64,000 nucleotides of DNA from Isochrysis galbana (lineage: Eukaryota; Haptophyta; Isochrysidales; Isochrysidaceae), in NCBI GenBank assembly GCA_018136815.1, contig CM030938.1, positions 5,170,749 through 5,234,748 of the forward strand, written 5' to 3'. Below are positions 9,578 through 21,003 of this stretch, piece after piece. Positions within the stretch are counted from its first letter, which is position 1. Every line of letters starts with the position of its first letter. The notes under the pieces were generated by a model. That model did no database searches. It saw only the letters and a program-made list of their open reading frames with translations, and was not told the origin of the DNA. The position numbers and the translations under genes are program-made.

Positions 9578-10754
9578 ATGGAGCTGCCAGCCGCATCGAT
9601 GCTCAGCCTCGTTGCTGCAAGTGCGTGCATGGTTGCCGGCAGCTACTGGCTCGGCCGGCGACACCGGGCGCGTCGTGCCTTCCTGCCCCGTGAGATCTCA
9701 GGGTGGAGAGTGCGCTCGGCGGGCCCAGCTGATGCTGCTCACATCCACCGGATGGTGAAGGAGCTAGCTGAGTTCGAGAAGATGGGCGATGGGGTCCTGC
9801 TCACCGTACGGGATTTCCGCGCTGATCTGGCTGCAGGGGCGTTCGAGTGCCTTCTTCTTGAGGTGCAGATGGCTGCACCGATGTGTTGCCTCTTGAGCTC
9901 CATTTTCCTGCCTTCGCCAGTATGCTGAAGCAATGGAGTCTGCCACGAGCAGGCGTATCTACCCATTGGTTTCGAGTTTAGCCCGAGGCTCACACCCCTT
10001 CCCTTACTGCGTATTTCTGACTGCATAACATTCACTTTGTGGACACACTGCAGGATATAAGGGCGCCTGGCAATCCAGTGGGCATGGCTGCATTCTTTGA
10101 AACATACTCCACATGGGAAGGGAAGTGCCTTTTTTTGGAGGATCTCTTCATCAGCGCATCAGCAAGGGGCAAGGTGAACGTTCCCAGTCGTAGAGTACCC
10201 CAATTTAATAGTTTCTTGCAACTTCCCTCTGCGACGAGATGCCATCCAACAGCCCACTCACTTGACCTGCATGATTGCTCTTAGGGAGCTGGAACGGCAT
10301 TGCTACGAGCTGTCGCTGCAGTTGCGAAAGAGCGACACGCAGCGAGGCTCCAATGGCAAGCGCTCGACTGGAACGATAGAGCGATTACCTTCTATCAGTC
10401 TTCGGCGGTGCGTAATACTCACACAAGGCTGTGGAGCCCAATCTCGCGCGCGACTCTTTAGATGCGCGTCATGTCTTTCCATGTGATCGGCGTCACACTC
10501 TTGTCTCACCATTCACATGAAGTCGCTCGAGCCCGCACTATCTGCGTCGTTGGGAACGTTTTGTCATTCATGCTTTCGTTCAATGGCCCCAGGCTGTTTG
10601 CCCGTGTGCTTCTCTGGAGTACATTCATCTCACCGGTATCTCCCGCCTCCTTCACCATGCGCAGGTAGGTGCACGCGAGCGTGTTGAGGACGATGGTGCC
10701 AAGTGGCTGAACTTCATCATGAAGCGCCCAGAAATAGCCGCGCTAGCTGTGTAG
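9578..10754 (+). CDS. GNAT acetyltransferase, diamine N-acetyltransferase-like
   Basis: Predicted exons are 9578-9862, 10054-10173, 10285-10407 and 10665-10754, all joined in phase 0, for 205 aa. An N-terminal hydrophobic segment (about 8-22) is followed by RHRARR, suggesting a membrane anchor. The GNAT fold follows: GWRVRSAGPADAAHIHRMV and a KELAEFEK helix; then STWEGKCLFLEDLF, which closely resembles the spermidine/spermine acetyltransferase strand beta4; then an acetyl-CoA loop in which RGK is joined across an intron to GAGTAL; and WNDRAITFYQS, the usual C-terminal motif. By family it would move acetyl from acetyl-CoA to a small polyamine or amine. The substrate is inferred only from resemblance. 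Start chosen: the first ATG of the frame. It lies next to the copia nest, but its introns and frame are intact. Confidence 0.82.
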
Positions 10755-11429
10755 ACTCGTGACGGAAACTTCTGGGACGAAAATTTTCACAACTACGGGT
10801 GAGGGTTGGCCCGATCCAACCAACGCTAGGCTAGACTGGCAGGATGTGGCTAACACGACGACCTCAAGACACTTGTTTGTGCATGAAGCTTATTTATAGC
10901 CCTATGTTGAAGCAGCACACCAGAAAAGTAAAGACCTACGAAATCAAAAAAAAATTAATATTCTCACCGCACAAAAATAGCCCGGTCACTCACTCTTTTT
11001 ACTTTTTAACCACTATTTTCCACCTCTTCCTCTCCTGGGTGTCCGAGGATTCCGCAGAGCGCAGAGTCCCCCCCTACCTGCCCCGGCAACCGTCTCCCCC
11101 CCCAACGAACCCCCTCCCGCCCCACGAAAGGCAATGGCGTCGGTGAGTGACCCCCTCCCTCGCCCCGCGCGTGGCGGTCTATTTTGGGAGAGTGACACGG
11201 TCGCCCACGGGAGGGAATTAGAGAAATGAATAAGGGGCACATAACTATAAGAAACGCGGCGCTTTCGCGAAGGGCAATCGCCCGCGATCGGCTTAAAAAT
11301 GGCCTGGAGATAGTGGGCATGGTGAGCCCACACCTCTCGCGAGCAGTGTGGGGGGCCACTAGTAGGGGGCACGCGGGGTCTTGAGAGTGGCAAACGCACC
11401 CACACTGACCCATCCTCGCCCCACGCCCA
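10755..11429. other. Intergenic region with a reversed poly-T repeat end
   Basis: No gene is seen. At about 10945-10972 the plus strand carries an A run followed by TTAATATTCTCACCGCAC, the reverse complement of the GGTGAGAATATTAA...T(n) terminus found at several other places in the window. The rest is unremarkable GC-rich sequence with C runs. Confidence 0.5.
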
Positions 11430-11765
11430 CGCAGTCTTTGAGGCCCTATCGCCCTATCCACGGGGGCTTTGCATAATCTCAAGAGTCTCAAGCTGTCTCA
11501 CAACCGCACTGGGGATGAAGGAATGAAGGCACTTGCCAAGGCACTATCTACGGGAGCCTTGAAGAATCTCGTTAATCTCAACCTTTGTGGCAACATGTTG
11601 GGTCCTGAAGGGATCAAGGTACTGGCTACATGCAAGGAGGGGGCATTGCACAGTCTCATCACGCTTGATCTTAGTGAAAACAACATTGGCGACAAGGGGC
11701 TGGCATTTGCAGAGCCCCTCTTCAACGGGACCCTGAGGAATCTCATGTTTGGCTTCAACCGGATT
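11430..11765 (+). pseudogene. Leucine-rich-repeat gene fragment
   Basis: The frame encodes about four repeats of the ribonuclease-inhibitor/NLR type: ALSTGALHNLKSLKLSHN, then GALKNLVNLNLCGNMLGPEG, GALHSLITLDLSENNIGDKG and LRNLMFGFNRIG. The repeat period is about 28-30 residues. A possible 3' splice site precedes the block (CACGCAG at about 11434). After about 11765 the frame runs into G-rich low-complexity sequence with no LRR pattern, and no convincing start or end is visible. It is either an exon of a larger gene I cannot assemble or a remnant. LRRs of this type bind proteins; no function can be given. Confidence 0.6.
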
Positions 11766-12176
11766 GGGGCTGTCCGAGCAGGAGCTCGACGGCTTGCACA
11801 TCGTCGCCCTCTCGTGCGCATGCGCCTACAAGTGGTGGTGTCATGCGAGGACCTTCCTCTCTTGCCAGGGAGAACGAGGCGAAGGAGGGGGCTGGGGCGC
11901 TGGGCGGATAGAGGGGCTGGGGCGCTGGGCGGATGGGGGACGGCTCGGCGGCTGGGGAGGGGGGGGGGGGGGCGGGGAGGCGAGGGGTTGGGGGAGCTCG
12001 GCGGGGGCGGAGGGGGGGGGACTCGGCGGCGGGGGAAGGGGGTCGAGAATAATCATACCGTCAGGGGGCCCAACTTTTCACAAGCAGTGTGACCTTTTCA
12101 CAGGAGGCGCCTGTCAAAAGCCCAGTGAAGTATAATAACTCATGTATTCCCCGCCCCATCCTCCACACTCACAATG

Positions 12177-12274
12177 GGGACGGTAGAAGTCCCGCGCCTT
12201 TGGCGCGGAGGAGGGGGGGGGGTATTAGAAGTCACAAGTGTCAGAGCGGGGACGGTAGAAGTCCCGCACCTTCA
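12177..12274 (+). repeat. Direct repeat of a 27-bp unit
   Basis: GGGGACGGTAGAAGTCCCGC plus a few following bases occurs at about 12177 and again at 12248, 71 bp apart, within G-rich non-coding sequence. Confidence 0.6.
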
Positions 12275-12315
12275 AGGGGGGGGGGGCAAAGGAGAGGTGG
12301 GGAGCGGCGGCGCGC

Positions 12316-12345
12316 TCCATGGCAACCAACTATAAATTTAGTTTT
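12316..12345 (-). repeat. Hairpin-CATGG module, minus orientation
   Basis: A CCATGG box and an imperfect hairpin (AACTA...TAGTT) face the plus-oriented module at 12363 head to head, with GCGCGCTCCATG on one side and CATGGAGCGCGC on the other. It belongs to the dispersed family described under findings. Confidence 0.6.
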
Positions 12346-12362
12346 GGTCACCAGGCAGGATT

Positions 12363-12560
12363 CAACTATCGTTAAAGCGATAGGGTCATGGAGCGCGCGC
12401 CGCTCCCCTCCCGATCTCGGCCGGCAGTCCAGGAGTGCACGGGGGGATTCGCTAGATGTGGACGATGGCGGGGGAGGGCAAAGGGCGAGGGGAGTGGGCG
12501 AGTGTAGAACGCTTGCGTAAAAGTAGTAGGTCCAAAGTCGCGCGCGCGGTGAGCACATTG
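12363..12560 (+). mobile_element. Short non-autonomous element: 5' hairpin to GGTGAG end
   Basis: It begins CAACTATCG...CGATAG, a 6-bp stem, followed by GGTCATGGAGCGCGC. About 200 bp later it ends with GTAGGTCCAAAGTCGCGCGC and GCGGTGAG, which match the distal ends of the longer copies at 32015-32867 and 52925-53604. It looks like a heavily internally deleted member. The poly-T tail is missing here. No coding capacity. Confidence 0.55.
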
Positions 12561-12689
12561 TGGAGTTTATTCATTAGTAGCTAGGAGTTTACTTATTGGT
12601 AGTTAGGACACCAGCGCGAACCTCGGATCCCCGTCGGCTACCGTTGAAATTGATTGTGGTAGCAGCAGCATGAATCAATATGCATTTCC

Positions 12690-15603
12690 CTAAGATTTCC
12701 GTCGGCTATCTTTGAAAGCCCTCACGACGCCAATGGCTGTGCCGATGTCCTCTCGCACGCCATCCTTGACGCCCTCTCCAATCATTCGTGCCGCCTCCTT
12801 CGCTTCTCGCATGCGTGCGCCTAGCATGGCACCGAATCGTCCAGTGCTTGTGCCGCCTACGTTTCCATTGCCCGGAGCAAATCCGTTTTGCAAAAATCTA
12901 CGATCGCCACTTCCGGCACCACTCAGTGTTGTACGGGTTGCTCGTGGATGCAAATCTGAGAGCAGTGAGGCCGACTCGGGCTCCTCGTCACAAAACCCTT
13001 GAACTGCGGATTTCGTATGGTGTGGCGAACCCCAAGACATGTCTGTCATCAATCGGTCCATGGAAGGCATCCCATCGCTACTCTCGGACAAATCCGTTGG
13101 AGTGGCACGCGCAGGGGTGGAGGCGGGTGGAGGCGAGGTGGGCAGCGCGACAGCTGGTGCTGTGAGTGGCGCGGCAGCGAGTGGTTGTGGTGTAAAGGCA
13201 TCAAGAGAGGCGAAAAAGTCCGGATCCGTGCTTGAGGCTAACGTCTGACCTTGCTGCAGAGCGGTGACCACGGGAGCAGAGCATGGAGTGGGTACTCCTG
13301 TTGATGGAGGGCCTGCAAAGCTCGAGCCAAAGTCATCACCGAATCCCGCCGCAAAGCTTGAACTAAAATCCGGGCCACGCGGGGGACTGCCTTGGTCGAG
13401 AATCCCAGTGCGATCCAATGTGCCACCAGAGGCTGATCCTAGGAGGCTGAAGGCGTCGATTGTTGCAGCATGCGACGTCTCCACCACCGGACGAGGCACG
13501 GGAAAAGGGGAGAAGGCAGCTTCACCCAAGCCGGTGCTTTGCGCCGTCGTGTGAGAATCGCCCGGATAAGTTGCAATCGTGCTCCTGGACGATGCTGTTA
13601 GCGGCTGCATTGGCGAGCTGTGCACGGACTGCGCGTTGTTGTGCTGTATGCTCGACTGTTGTTGCATGAGCTTGGTTTGGGAACAAGGGGCGCCCGCTGT
13701 GCTGCTAGCGGCAAGGCTCACACACGTGCTGACGGGCGTGGCTGCCCCCATGCTGGGTGCCGAAATATTGCCGGCAGCTGGGGCCGCCACCATCTGGGCG
13801 CAAGTATGCCCGGTTGCGGACGTTCGAGCAATATGCTGAGTATGGAATGCGCCACTACCAAGTGGGGGTGCGACATCGGAATCCCGTGGTGCACCATTAC
13901 ACAACTGTGGCAGCCCGGACGAAGCTATCGCATTCGCATCTGCGGCGTACACCAAACCAGAACTCGAGCGACAAGCAAGAGCAGCTGCCGAGCGCGCAGC
14001 GGCAAGTTCCTTCCGGAGGCGTTCCATCTCTTGTTTAGCAGATAAAAGCTCCTTCTTGGCCCTCGAGAGCTCGGTGACGCCGCTAGAGCGCAACTCCTCT
14101 CGCTCTCGTTTGACCTCATTGAGCTCACTCCTTGTGCTCAGGAGCTCATGCTTCGCCTGGAGAAGCGCCTCCTTCTCCGCAGACAGCTCGTCGCGCACTC
14201 CGACCAGTTGACTGCCCAAGGATCGAAGAGCATTGTTTCGGGAAGTGAGCTCCTCCTTGAGCGCGTCACGCTCTCCAGCATGTGTCTCCGACTTCTCCCG
14301 AGCTTCCGCTGCTGCATTGCGCCAATCGGCAGCCTCACTCTTGGCTGCAGCCAGGTCGGCTCGCACAGCGGCAAGCGTGGCAGTAGACTCGGCAGCGCTC
14401 GAGGACATAATTTCTGCGTGGGCGAGTTGTTCCCGTAGCTCATCTACGGTCTTAGCCAAGGGGGCAAGGCCGGGGGAGGGGGGTCATATACATATGGATT
14501 GTGCATGGATCATAACAAATGCACCCTGTCACGGCCCGTGTATTGCAGCAAATGTCCTGTGCTGCGTAGGAGCATGAGCGTAACGTCAGCCATCTCGGTG
14601 CGATGTTCACTACCTGCTGCAATACGGTTTCTCGCTCATTCGCTTCCGCGAGTTGGCGCGAGATGGACTCAAGAGTTGCGTCGCGAGAAGAATTCTCCTC
14701 GTTGGCACGGACCAGTCTGCGCAGTTTCCAGCGAGGGAAGTCCGAGGGGTCAGAGGACAGCTTTCGATCTAGACGGCAATTGCGTCGCATACTTGAGAGA
14801 GTGGTGCGAGCGGGACGACGGGCACTCACGCTCGTGCCGCTGCGGCTTGGTCCTCCTCAAGCACCTCTAATCGTTTTCTAGCCTGTGCAAGCTCGGCCTC
14901 CCTCGGAGCTTGAGCCGCTTCGGCAGCCTCGAGAGCCATCTCAGCCTTGCGCCTGGCCATTCTTTCGGCTTCAAGAACTGCAACTGCCTCGCTGGCAGCG
15001 CTTTCGGCGCTCTCACGCTCAGCTGCCGCCGATAAATGCAAAGCCTCGAGCTGGGCGGTAAGCTTCGCCTCAGAATCCTGTGCTGCCTCCCGCACGGATG
15101 CCAAATGATCCTCCAGGCGCTTAGCCGCTTGCGCTGCTGCGCTTGAGTCTTCGGCGGCCTTAGCTTCTGCCGCAGCAAGCAATTCCAAGGCTTCAGCTGC
15201 CCGCTGCCTCGCCGCGGCAATCTCTGGGTCTGGGTCTGTCTGCACCCCTGCCTCAGTCAGCAACTCACGCGCTGCCGTGGCACGTGCGATCTCCTTCTCC
15301 AGCTGCTTGTTGCGCTTGCTCACGACCTGCGCAAGCAATCAAAACGGGGTACATCGAGCTGGTGAGCAACCAGCCGCCAACGCCACGTGCGTCCCGGGAG
15401 CCTGCCGTCTGCGACTGGGCTGCGCTCGCTCGCTATGCGCCGTTTTGGCCCCTCACATCGATCTTCTTGGTGAGGGCGAGGGCGAGCTCGCGCTGCGAGG
15501 CAGCCTCGGCATGTACTGCGGCTAGCTCGGCCGACTTGTGCTCCAGCTGGCTGAGCATCGATTCGAGGTTCGCCTGCATCATGCGCAACCGGTCATCAGT
15601 CAT
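12690..15603 (-). CDS. Coiled-coil protein of unknown function
   Basis: Exons (minus) are 15603-15457, 15326-14830, 14716-14614 and 14450-12690; phases agree and give about 835 aa. The start is the ATG of MTDDRLRMMQANLES. Residues 1 to about 450 are almost entirely heptad-rich alpha-helix full of Ala, Glu, Lys and Arg, i.e. a long coiled coil. Residues about 450-760 are Ser/Thr/Pro/Ala-rich and probably disordered. The last about 50 residues (RFGAMLGARMREAKEAARMIGEGVKDGVREDIG...) form a compact amphipathic helical end that may be a conserved tail. No enzyme motif, signal peptide or membrane segment is seen. The plan resembles golgin- or centrosome-type scaffold proteins, but I do not recognise the family. 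Splice sites are all GT-AG. Confidence 0.75.
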
Positions 15604-16699
15604 CGGCGCCCGCCGCGCCGCGCCCGCACCCGCGCCTCTCTCCCGCTCACACGCAGACGACTACTATTCTATTCAGGGGGCTTGTTTCCTTGCTAATAGT
15701 CATAGTTTGGTTGTGGGTGCCCAGTGCCCAAGTGCACAAGGTCGTTGGTTTTTGCGTTTTGAAGGTGGTACTCCTAGGCGGGGGTGGCCGCGGGAGGGGG
15801 GGGCGGGGGAGGAGGGGAGAGGAGGGGGGGGCTCTCCCGCCAGAGCCGACGCAGCATGGTTGGATGATAAGCAGGAGAAAACACATGAAAAAACGAGGAA
15901 ACTGAGATGGGGGAATGCGGCTGTGTGGAAGCTGTCCACCTAAATCTTATGAACGGACGAAACGCTTAGTGAAGACCAGTAGCGCGCGGTAGCGCGCGGG
16001 CGGCGGCGCAGCCAGTGCCAGTACGGCCTCCATGCTCCATGCTGCTGGAGCCCGACTGCAGCATGCTGTATGCACAGGATGGCGGCCCACACACCACACG
16101 GACCTCGGCCACCGGCGCCCCCGCCCCAATCGGCGAAGTCGCCCCCCCAATATTCGTAGGGCAACAGGTGTTGGTGGCGAAGCGTCTGGTTTAGCAGAGC
16201 CGCGCACGACGGTTGTGCTGTGCCTGCTGTGCCAGCACAAGGAGCCTGAGGTGCAGGAGAGTGCACAGAAGGTGGGTCATGTTGCCGTGTGCACCCCCAC
16301 TTCTTTTCGCGCTAGAGTACTTCCCCCCCCCCCCCTTCCCCCCCTTCGCGCGGCCACCCGCCTACCACCTGAAGCAACGTCGTCTTGTTCCTCAGCTTTT
16401 TATCCAGATCATCGAGTCCAACGGAGTTTCCGAGTCCATAGCCCTTGAGATTTCACGCGTCAATTCAAGTCCACGCGCCTGAGCCAACCCCCAGCCGCAT
16501 GCCTGCCACAAGCCCCTACAAGCCTCCTTTCGCTTTCGCATGTGCGTCGTTTGCGGTTTGCAATTACAATGCGCAATGTCAATGTCCGTGCTCACCTCCA
16601 ACATGGGGACCGAGCCCGTACCTACAACATTTTTGCCGCCCCAAACGTCAAACGTCAGGTTCCCGACTCGTCTTTTGACGTTGTGAGGCAGGGAGAACG
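15604..16699. other. Gene-poor region
   Basis: There is no supportable gene. G-rich and C-rich runs (for example about 15775-15830 and 16322-16345) and short open frames without protein-like composition fill the interval. The coiled-coil gene's promoter would lie at about 15604-15750; no motif stands out. Confidence 0.4.
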
Positions 16700-16750
16700 G
16701 AGAACACCTGCCGCCAATGCTCAACCAGAGCATCGGCGGCAGGTGTTCTC
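16700..16750. repeat. Near-perfect 23-bp hairpin
   Basis: GAGAACACCTGCCGCC plus seven more bases form the left arm. The right arm is its reverse complement with one mismatch, and the loop is about 5 nt. It lies in non-coding DNA about 290 bp upstream of the start of the membrane-protein gene. Confidence 0.85.
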
Positions 16751-17038
16751 TCTATGTTTTCGTCGGCTCCTCGGCTTTTGCACGTGCATCATACATAGGG
16801 CTGGTAGCCATCTAAATCTAAATCTAGAAATGTAATTTAAGCTAGCGTGCAGCGTGCTCCGCGACGGCGCGACGCGCGCGGCCGATCAGTACTGTGGAAT
16901 TGATAGCCTTTTGTTTGACGTCTAAAGGGAGAATTTGAATTTGTCTCCGCACGGAGCTGTGGCACCGCAGCTGTGGGAGGAGGCAAAGAGCACTCTTTTA
17001 TCAGCTGGTGGCTGATTTGAAGAGCCGCGCGCCGCGCC

Positions 17039-19288
17039 ATGGATGCCGCAAAACGTGCTGAGATCGTCCACCTTCTTGAGAACTGGGACGTGCTCGACGC
17101 CAAGCAGCGGCGTCTCTACGGGGGGGGGCAACCACAACTATGGGAAGAGCAAGTACGAGCTCGCGCCCACGCTGCACGCTGCCCAACAAGCCAGAAGCCA
17201 GCAACTCTCCTCTCTAAGAACACTGGCAAGCGCGTCGTGCGTGATGTACGAGGAAGCGTTCGATGCAGTGAAGGTGGTCCACGAGAAAAGTGAGTGCGGC
17301 TCCCCCCACCCGCCTCCCCCGCCCCTCACACCTGACGCCCTCCTCCTTGCCGGCGCTGGGTAGAGTTGCATGCCAAGGATGTGCAGCTGTACAAGGCCGC
17401 GGCAGAAGTGTACTCGGATGTACAACAAAACATGTCCGGGGTCAAACAACCCGGATCCCCTTGAGTCGAGGGGGCGGCGGCGGCGGCGACGACGAGAACC
17501 CACGCACGAGCCGCCCGCCGCTGCGCCACTTGGTGCCGAGCTGCGGCGGCGAGCGAGGTGCTGCTGGTAGGCCCGGCCGTCAAGCACATCGACCAGTCTC
17601 CTCGCGCGCACAGAGGCGCAGCCGGGATGCGCCTCCAGCGAGAGGTGCGGCAACTCAGCCCTCAGAGCCCAGCGCTCTCCGCCAGTCGAGCGATGCGTGC
17701 CTTGCGACTCAGGTGAGCTTGGAGGACCTGGAAGGTGCCGCCACGAGCGTACTCGGCCTCGTGGGCAGCACCGGCTCGCTGGTACTCCACACATGGCAGA
17801 GCAATCAGGCGGCCTGTCTTGCAGCGGGCGGCGCAATTGGCCTCATCTATGGCGGACCTTTCGCATTCACATTCCTCTTTGCGCGCGCTCTCACGGCATC
17901 GGGATTACCACCAGTCAAAGCAGCCTTTCTTCGGCTCCACGCTGCCTATGGAAAGGCAAAGGCGCTTCCGGCTAGGGAGACTGAATCCCGGACGAGGCGT
18001 GTTCAATCGCTGCGGGATGAACTCAAGGCTGTCCAGGTGCATGCTTCTGCTCATGTTGCGCACATTCTAGTGACAAGCAGTTGCTTCCCAAGGCCACCAC
18101 CCGGTTGCGTCTCATGCAAAGTCGGAATAGAGCAGATACTAGCTCGCTCTAGTCATGCGCACCCTTTTCAAACACTCGACGCATGGTATGGGCGCACATA
18201 AAACACGGTGTTGGGCATCCCATCCTCAAGACATCTCATGGGAGTAAAACTTCGCCCCACGATTTGTCTTACAGGCTGAGTGCGAGCGCGTGGAAAAGCA
18301 ATTGGCCGCCGCGCGCTACAGCGTGAGCAAGCTGCATGGCCAATTAGCGAACAATCACCAGAGCTCGTTCGATGTGCCCTCTATCACCACCAGCCGGTGC
18401 ATTTCTCTTGAGGCACACCGGACGGTGTTGCTCGACCGAATGCGCGATCTACAGGTGGAACTGAGCTCAGTACCGCCGTCGCGGCGCGCAGCTCCGGTGC
18501 TCGCAGCAGCCATCATCAATGACCCCTTCGCGCCTCGTGACCTTGTTCTAGCCGTCTGCGCCGCAACTTCAGCCGCTCTGAGCGCTGCCACTGCTAATGC
18601 AGCAAGAGCGCTTTCCTTGGGCGCATCCGTTGGAGAACGGATTTCAGGGCTGGTCGACTGCGTCATCGGTCAGACCAAGGTGAGCCCAAGCGCTTTTGCC
18701 GACTGAAAATATTCTAGGTCTTGATCCAAGAGTACCCTCGCGCCAGTGATCAACGCATTGACCAAGGCCATGCATCCTGCTCAGATGCTCGCTCACCGCT
18801 TGACGAAAGGCGGGTCAGCAGAGTGCGCTGCACTTGGTCAACTTGCACCCACCATCGCCGAGCGCCTCGTCATTTGGCTTGCTGGCCGTGCCATTGGCTG
18901 CTGGATGGCGCTGCGTCTCCAGTCGCTCTCTATGCAGCTGCATGTCGCACTACTTTCCTCACAGGCGCTTGTCGCCGGCATCAATGCCATGCCGCAACGA
19001 GTTAGAGGCAGCGGTGCGGGCAGCAGCGATGATTCTCAATCACCCTCCGGAGATGCTACGTCTCGTGCACTCGTTCCACGCCGTGCAGCGTGGGCTCCAC
19101 GTCGAGAAGCGGTAGTCTGGGCGATCGCAATCATAGGCCTACAAATAGGCGCTACATCCTCACCGCCACTGCCCATTCGCCTATTGCTTTTACCCGTGTA
19201 CATTTGTGAAGCTGCCCTACGTGCCATGGCAGCACATAGCACGAAGGGAGAGCTCACCGAAGCCTTAGAGAAGCGCAAATTGCGCTAA
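17039..19288 (+). CDS. Multi-exon membrane protein, unknown family, with an apparent frame break
   Basis: The start MDAAKRAEIVHLLENWDVLD has a good context (GCCATGG). After LYGG the protein-like reading (GNHNYGKSKYELAPTL) lies in another frame. The switch falls exactly in a run of nine G at 17120-17128, so either the genome copy is shifted or the base count is wrong. Later exons are about 17364-17440, an uncertain middle segment ending at 18036, 18275-18679, and 18731-19288 with the stop. Hydrophobic segments occur around LAAGGAIGLIYGGPFAFTFL, LVLAVCAATSAALSAA, LVIWLAGRAIGCWMAL, VVWAIAIIGLQIGA and PIRLLLLPVYICEAAL, with a charged helical stretch between. The exact boundary between 17440 and 17700 is unclear. 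No known family was recognised. If the frame break is real, this is a recent pseudogene. Confidence 0.6.
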
Positions 19289-21003
19289 TTAGATTGCAAA
19301 GAGGAGAAGATGCTACCGTGAGCACTTTCGACGTCCTACACTCATGTTAAGAACAACAAAGGACATGAGTGAAGGTTAAAATGCCGAGCCGATGGCCCGC
19401 GGCCGCGTTGAAAATGCATGGCGAGTTGATGCCGACCATCGCTGAGTGACTCAATTGCCTACTGCTATTATCGGGAGTTGTTGTGGGTAGGGGGAGAGCC
19501 ACCCCAAGGCTTTTACCCCTAGAGAGGCGCTCCCTCGTAAGAACCCCTCTTCATAATCTCCCGTCGAGGATCCGCCCCCCTCTCTTTTCACCTTTCGTTC
19601 TCTTATGCGCGTCTCCCACACCCACTCCGTTTCCTTTCGTATCCTCCCTGTTCTCTTTCCCCCTTTTCCCCTTCCTTGTTGTGAGTTTCCCGCCTTTTGT
19701 TCCGTCTCCGGCCCCTCGTCTCTCGCCATGAGCGCCCCCTGGCCTACCTCTGCAGCTACCCCCTGTGTGTCCATGGTCGCGAGCGCCGTGCCGCTCGCCA
19801 CCACACCGCCCTAAAGGGTGCCTCCAGCCCTCATCTCACCCCGCCGATGTGAGTGTATGCTCCTCCATGCGCTTCAGCATTCCTCTTACACTACCGCCAC
19901 AACCATCTGCCCACAACATCGTAGCGGAGGCTGCGCCGATCGCGCCGCCCCTCTCCTCTCGGCGCACCTGTCGCATTCATCCTAGATGATGCCGGATTCT
20001 TCAGATGTTTTTTTTTCATGCTCTTATCTAGGGGCTAAGGGGAGCAAGGGCGCGTCTGACGCAGCACATCTTGGACCCGGTTGCGGACGTCAAGCCTGAC
20101 ATCAGTGACGTCAAACAGGTATCAGGGCTAGTCGGACCTGACGGTGATGTGGGATGTCGCGCATCTTTCATATTTCACGTATTTACTGCATATTTGGGCG
20201 TTGGGATTAGGAATACTATTAGTAGTTAAAAGTTAAAAGCCCTGTTTGACCGCTCTACCACTACCATAGTGGGCGAGGAGTGGAGAGAGGGGAGGTGCTC
20301 GTGCCCTCCCACGGGAGAACCTATTAAAAACTTAGTTGCTGTAAGCATATTATGTGGTTTTGACCCACTCTCTTCCCCACAGACTCGCCTGACTCCCTCG
20401 CTCTCGCCTGCCAGCCCATCTAGAGTCTAGAGTGCGTGATTTTATGCTTTATGCAAGAATCGCCCTCCTCCCGATTTTTTTCTAAATCTAAAATTTCCCG
20501 ACTTTTGCCAAGGGGGCTAAGTACTCCTAAGGGGGGAAGATTAGAGAAAACTCGAGGTTGTGTCATCAGCGGCCAGCGGCGACCTGTTTGTTCCCATGGA
20601 TGGCAAGAGCGCCGAGGAGGGCGGCCACCGGAGGCTCCGATGAATCACGTCGCCAGCGGAGATTCCCTTCCCCCGCCATCCGAGGACGCTTTCATCAGGA
20701 ATTACGGAATCTGCGCGGAAGGTTCCGCAGCTCTGGCGCGGGGGGGTTGGCGCCCCAAACCGTCGACCCCCCGCGGCGGCCGTGCTGGCACCAGTGCGGC
20801 GGCACCTCTCTCGATTCTTCTCTTCTGGAGGCCCATCACTCACAGAATTCTATATGCTACTACGCCTCTGCGCGGGCGCCGCTACCATGGCTGTTGAAGA
20901 GAAAAAGCTCAGGGAAACAAGGGAAACAACGAACGAATGACGACTCTTTCATCGGCGAACGAGTGATGCCCGGACTCGCCGCTCGCTGCTGACAGACTTT
21001 GAG
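19289..21003. other. Gene-poor region with repeat ends
   Basis: There is no supportable gene. A terminus-like motif, CTTCAGATG followed by a T run, lies at about 19997-20018; similar motifs are at 38264, 43555 and 49955. A degenerate hairpin-CATGG module in minus orientation lies at about 20302-20340. Direct and inverted TGACGTCA-like motifs occur around 20088-20140. Confidence 0.45.

Noticed and set aside
11749-12135. Gly/Arg-rich frames after the LRR fragment
   Set aside because: They are translations of G-rich low-complexity DNA with no start or conserved pattern.
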